Assembly (NCBI GenBank): GCA_023473405.1
Contig: JAMCZD010000305.1
Span: forward strand, 1 to 7,862
Source of the DNA: Candidatus Omnitrophota bacterium
GTDB taxonomy: Bacteria > Verrucomicrobiota > Verrucomicrobiia > Limisphaerales > UBA1319
Direction: 5' to 3'
Length of the DNA: 7,862 nt
A model generated the notes under the pieces. It saw only the letters and a list, made by a program, of their open reading frames with translations. It had not been told where the DNA came from and did no database searches. Shown piece after piece: positions 4,868-7,862 of this stretch (within the stretch, counting starts at the first letter, position 1; each line of letters opens with the position of its first letter). The position numbers and the translations under genes are program-made.

Positions 4868-6754
4868 CGGCTCAACTGGCGCGAAGTCAACGTCGAACAC
4901 CACCGCTTCGCGATTGGCGATGACGCGCTTCTCGATTGCCTCCGGCGATTCCCCGAGGCGTCCGGGCGCCTCGGCTATGGGGGTTAGAACGACAGGTTGT
5001 GACGCGTCCTGTTGCGCACCCGAGTCGGATCGGGTCACCGCTGCACTCAGGTGGGCGCGAGGGTAGAGAAAGGCGGGATCAAAGCCATCCGTGCCGGCGG
5101 TAGTCCGCCGGAGGGCGAATCGTCTGCCGTTATCGGGCAGGGCAAGGACGAAGCGTGATTTCCGGCTCCAATCGAGGTCGCGGTTACGTTCCTTGTCGAT
5201 AGCCAGGAGGAGAGGACCGCGGAACAATCGCACCCCGCTCAGCCGGCTGCCGGATTTAACGGCTGCAGCGGTCAGGACCTCCTCGGTATTCGGTCGCGAA
5301 AGCCAGACTCGAAGCGGGAGATTCAATGCCACCTCGTCGCCATTCCGCCATTCCCGGCGCACCTCGAGCCAGCCGCCCTCGGGCTCGGCGGGCTGTGTTT
5401 TGCCGTTGAGGGTGTATGACGTGACACGGCTCCAGGCGGGAATGCGGAATCGAAGGGTCCAGGGATCGGCATTGTCCGTTTCAACGATGCGGACCTTCAC
5501 GTGGCCGTCGTTCGGGTAGGAAGTATCCATGGCGAGCTTGACGTGACATCCGTTATTGAAGTTGGCGGCGGCGGTGAAGGGGAAATAGAGAGGGAGCGTC
5601 AACCGATGGTCTTCGGCGAGAACGGAATGGGTGAAAGCCCTTACCAACCCGTTGGCGGCCCACATGGTGCAGCACATGTCGGCGTTGTAAGCCCATGCCA
5701 TATTGGCCAGCTTGAGCTGGGTGCGGGTCTCATCGACGCCGTCCACGCCCATCCCGCCGCTGGGGCGGATGTGATGGAACAGCGGGCCCCATAGAATCTC
5801 CTCGGCGCGGTCGAAATACCGGGCCTGGCCGGTCAACTGACCCAGCCTCAGGTTGATAAAGAAATAATCCGAAACACCGCAACCCTCGGAGTGGTCGCAT
5901 CCTTTATACAGGCCGCCAGTATGCCCCAAATATGGAAGTTCGTAACCAAGAAAGACCGAATCGACGGCGTGCATGGCAGCCTCGAGATAGCGGCTGTCAC
6001 CGGTCAATTGATAGACGTAAGTCAGGCCGAGCACGGCGGTGGACGTGCAGTGGCCGTGCCAGCCTTCGTATTTGGTATCGAGAAACAGGTCCGCCAATCC
6101 GCGCGCGGCATCGGCATATGATTTCTCACCGGTCGCCAACGCCAGTTTGGCCACCGCGACCATCCCGCCCAAACCAACGCCCGAGTGTCCGAACTCGCCC
6201 ATCCAATGTCCCTCCGGCGCGCCTTTGTAGGGCGCGAAATACTTGGTTCGCGGAACGTAAAAAGAGTCGGCGATGCCGCGGGCGAACTCCAAACCAATGG
6301 GGTCGCCAAAGTGCCGGGTATAATCGATTCCCCACTGGATCGGCCAGGAATTGTCGAAAGAAGCCTGCGCCTGAATGACCTCAGGCGGTTCGTTGAGCCC
6401 GAAAAAGCCGTGGGGATTGCGCATCGAGCGCATCCGCTGCATTTCCTCGAGCATTTTGGGCGGTTTTACCCCAAGGTATGCGCCGTAATTCCCCATTGCC
6501 ATCATCCAGCGGCCCCGCCCGTCACCCGGTTCATTGGTATTATCCCAGTCCGATCCGAAACCGGACGGGCCCGATAACAGCCGCGAATACGATTTCTTGA
6601 CCAAGGCATCCAACGGCCCCGAGGCGCGGACCTGGGTCAAATCAGTCTCTTTCGGGGCTGGGACGGGGCCTTGAGCGGCCAGTGGGCGCTCGCCGATGGA
6701 AATCATCGCGGTTGTCACCGCAAGAACGACGCGGGGAAAAAAGGATCGATTCAT
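4865..6754 (-). CDS. Secreted glycoside hydrolase of the GH127-like (DUF1680) superfamily
   Basis: Probable beta-L-arabinofuranosidase or related sugar hydrolase, exported, acting on plant or algal polysaccharide fragments. From ATG 6754 it has 629 residues, with a signal peptide to about 27 (PLAA before the cut). An (alpha/alpha)6-type region fills about 40-375. It contains GHCTSTAVLGL (His235), a SEGC element with Glu290 and Cys292, and DMCCTMW with Cys361-Cys362. This Glu-X-Cys plus Cys-Cys set matches the zinc and catalytic cysteine site of characterised GH127 enzymes (Glu338, Cys340, Cys417, Cys418 in HypBA1). A beta-sandwich follows, with the typical FRIPAWS (436-442), a later LNGKTQ and REWRNGDEVALNLPL. 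An upstream in-frame ATG (6805) would add 17 residues ahead of the signal peptide, so 6754 is preferred. AGGA lies about 15 nt upstream. The sugar specificity cannot be read from sequence; related families (GH146 and others) are alternatives. Confidence 0.88.
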   Translation of the reverse strand: MNRSFFPRVVLAVTTAMISIGERPLAAQGPVPAPKETDLTQVRASGPLDALVKKSYSRLLSGPSGFGSDWDNTNEPGDGRGRWMMAMGNYGAYLGVKPPKMLEEMQRMRSMRNPHGFFGLNEPPEVIQAQASFDNSWPIQWGIDYTRHFGDPIGLEFARGIADSFYVPRTKYFAPYKGAPEGHWMGEFGHSGVGLGGMVAVAKLALATGEKSYADAARGLADLFLDTKYEGWHGHCTSTAVLGLTYVYQLTGDSRYLEAAMHAVDSVFLGYELPYLGHTGGLYKGCDHSEGCGVSDYFFINLRLGQLTGQARYFDRAEEILWGPLFHHIRPSGGMGVDGVDETRTQLKLANMAWAYNADMCCTMWAANGLVRAFTHSVLAEDHRLTLPLYFPFTAAANFNNGCHVKLAMDTSYPNDGHVKVRIVETDNADPWTLRFRIPAWSRVTSYTLNGKTQPAEPEGGWLEVRREWRNGDEVALNLPLRVWLSRPNTEEVLTAAAVKSGSRLSGVRLFRGPLLLAIDKERNRDLDWSRKSRFVLALPDNGRRFALRRTTAGTDGFDPAFLYPRAHLSAAVTRSDSGAQQDASQPVVLTPIAEAPGRLGESPEAIEKRVIANREAVVFDVDFAPVEP

Positions 6755-6913
6755 AAATGCATAAAGTTTCCTGTTGACCTTGCCGATGGACCGGACAACG
6801 GTCAAGCTTTCTGCAAAGGCAGACAGGGCAAGGCAAAGAGGCTTTCCACAGTGCTTCTGATAACTCTATGGCGTGCTCACGGAAGAGTAAAATAAACCCC
6901 GTGTCCATCAAGA
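6755..6913. other. Spacer between NHL lipoprotein and glycosidase genes
   Basis: 159 nt between two same-strand genes. No gene, heptamer array or clear terminator hairpin is seen after the NHL stop. TTGACC occurs on the minus strand about 50 nt upstream of the glycosidase start but lacks a matching -10 box. Co-transcription of the two genes is possible but not shown. Confidence 0.5.
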
Positions 6914-7862
6914 CTACCGAGGGCGCCGGAGGAACTTCTGCACGCGGTTGTTCCCCGAATCGGCCACGTAAAGGTTGCCCGCTGAGTCCAGGGCGAGGCT
7001 CCATGGATTCCCAAATTGGCCCGGGTCAGACCCGGGGGCGCCCAGGACCTCGAGCTGCCGGTCTTGGGCGTCAAAGACTTGCACCCGGCTGTTGCCGAAT
7101 TCGCAAACGTATTGCCGGCCTGCCGGGTCCACGCAAATATCATATGGATAACTCAGTTCTCCCAGCCCGCTCCCCGCCTGCCCGTAACTGCGCAAGAACC
7201 GTCCGTCCGGCGAAAAAACCTGAACCCGATGGTTGCACGAATCGGCGACATAAATCCGGTCGGCGGCGTCGATCGCCAATCCCTCGGCCCGGTTGAACTC
7301 ACCCGGACCCGAACCCGCGTGTCCGAAACTGCCCAGGAACCGCTTGCCGAGCGCGGAAAAGCGTTGCACGCGTTCGGCCTTGCCGTACTCGCTCACCAGA
7401 ATCTCACCGCTCGAATTGACCGCCACCGCCCGAGGAAAAGCGAGTTCGCCTGGACTTGTGCCGGGTTTGCCCCATTGGGCCACCAATTTACCCGCCGTTG
7501 TGAAATGATTCACCCGCGAATAATGAGGCTCGACGACAATGATGTTGCCCATCGAGTCGCGGCCCATGCCTTTGGGCTTGCCCAAGTCCGTCTGCGGCAT
7601 TTGCCAAAAGCTCAGGAAAACCCCATTCGAGGAAAACTTCTGCACTCGTCCCGTTATATCAGCTACATAGAGGTTGTCCTGCCGGTCCACGGCCACGGAC
7701 CGCGGCTTGATGAACTGTCCCAGACCCGTTCCGCGCCCGCCAATCACCTTTACGGCATCAAACAGCCGGCTCTTCAATCGCACCGTGTCCACGGACTGCC
7801 GCGTGCCGCATCCGGCCAGAATCATCGTTCCCAGCAGCGGGAGCATCAATAGCATCACGATC
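6914..7862 (-). CDS. NHL-repeat beta-propeller lipoprotein (5' end probably outside window)
   Basis: Envelope-anchored six-bladed propeller, probably a binding or scaffold protein; no enzymatic residues are seen. The first start codon in view is GTG 7858, with ATG 7855 next. The frame is open to the window edge and the visible N-terminus lacks the positive charges of a signal peptide, so the true start probably lies upstream. Counting from GTG, a hydrophobic stretch ends in the lipobox LAGC (14-17), with Cys17 as the lipidated residue. Six repeats of about 45-48 residues follow from about 40 to 312. They have the recurring pattern G-G-P-G-x-F, then P-x-x-(L/V)-A-(V/I)-D, then (L/I)-Y-V-A-D-x-x-N-x-R-V-Q-x-F. 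The best are YVADSCNHRVQVF and YVADSGNNRVQKF. The stop is TAG (6916-6914). Ligand and partners are unknown. Confidence 0.88.
   Translation of the reverse strand, partial: IVMLLMLPLLGTMILAGCGTRQSVDTVRLKSRLFDAVKVIGGRGTGLGQFIKPRSVAVDRQDNLYVADITGRVQKFSSNGVFLSFWQMPQTDLGKPKGMGRDSMGNIIVVEPHYSRVNHFTTAGKLVAQWGKPGTSPGELAFPRAVAVNSSGEILVSEYGKAERVQRFSALGKRFLGSFGHAGSGPGEFNRAEGLAIDAADRIYVADSCNHRVQVFSPDGRFLRSYGQAGSGLGELSYPYDICVDPAGRQYVCEFGNSRVQVFDAQDRQLEVLGAPGSDPGQFGNPWSLALDSAGNLYVADSGNNRVQKFLRRPR

Noticed and set aside
6870..6913. Terminator after the NHL gene (CACGG and CCGTG arms flanking an AT-rich loop)
   Set aside because: The arms are only 5 bp with a 16-nt loop and no U-tract follows.
7016..7852. 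278-codon plus-strand ORF opposite the NHL gene
   Set aside because: It is the antisense shadow of a well-supported NHL propeller gene; its translation shows no domain or regular pattern.

Overview
The window is GC-rich bacterial chromosome with six protein-coding genes and two intergenic regions filled with short tandem repeats. The gene set suggests a member of the Verrucomicrobiota, perhaps the Pedosphaera/Limisphaerales side. It includes a secreted DUF1573 domain fused to cytochrome c, a GlpG-type rhomboid, a secreted GH127-like glycosidase, an NHL-repeat lipoprotein and a Tat-exported alkaline phosphatase. This placement is inferred from protein families; no rRNA or other strict marker is present.

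Layout. 1-758 (-): N-terminal 252 residues of a Tat-exported alkaline phosphatase that runs off the left edge. 759-984: a gene-free stretch made mostly of heptanucleotide arrays. 985-2064 (-): periplasmic DUF1573-cytochrome c fusion, 4 nt downstream of cysS (2069-3493, -), so the two probably form one transcription unit. 3494-3742: divergent region between cysS and a rhomboid protease (3743-4657, +; longer start possible at 3611). 4658-4864: convergent region consisting of degenerate 7-10 nt repeats. 4865-6754 (-): secreted GH127-like glycoside hydrolase. 6755-6913: short spacer. 6914-right edge (-): NHL beta-propeller lipoprotein, probably missing its first residues.

Four of the six products are exported or lipid-anchored and one is an inner-membrane protease, so the region is biased to the cell envelope. 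Only cysS is a cytoplasmic housekeeping gene. I see no phage, transposon, CRISPR or defence module and no complete pathway.

The most unusual structure is not a gene. Three of the six genes (DUF1573-cytochrome, rhomboid, glycosidase) have their TGA stop codon inside, or directly abutting, a purine-rich short tandem array read on that gene's own sense strand. In the first case the stop is in 7-nt phase with an 18-unit heptad array. In the other two, convergent genes end in inverted copies of one repeat family (TG-purines-AGCG). These arrays could have supplied the stop codons, could stop translation in all three frames, and could fold as a large hairpin between the convergent genes.
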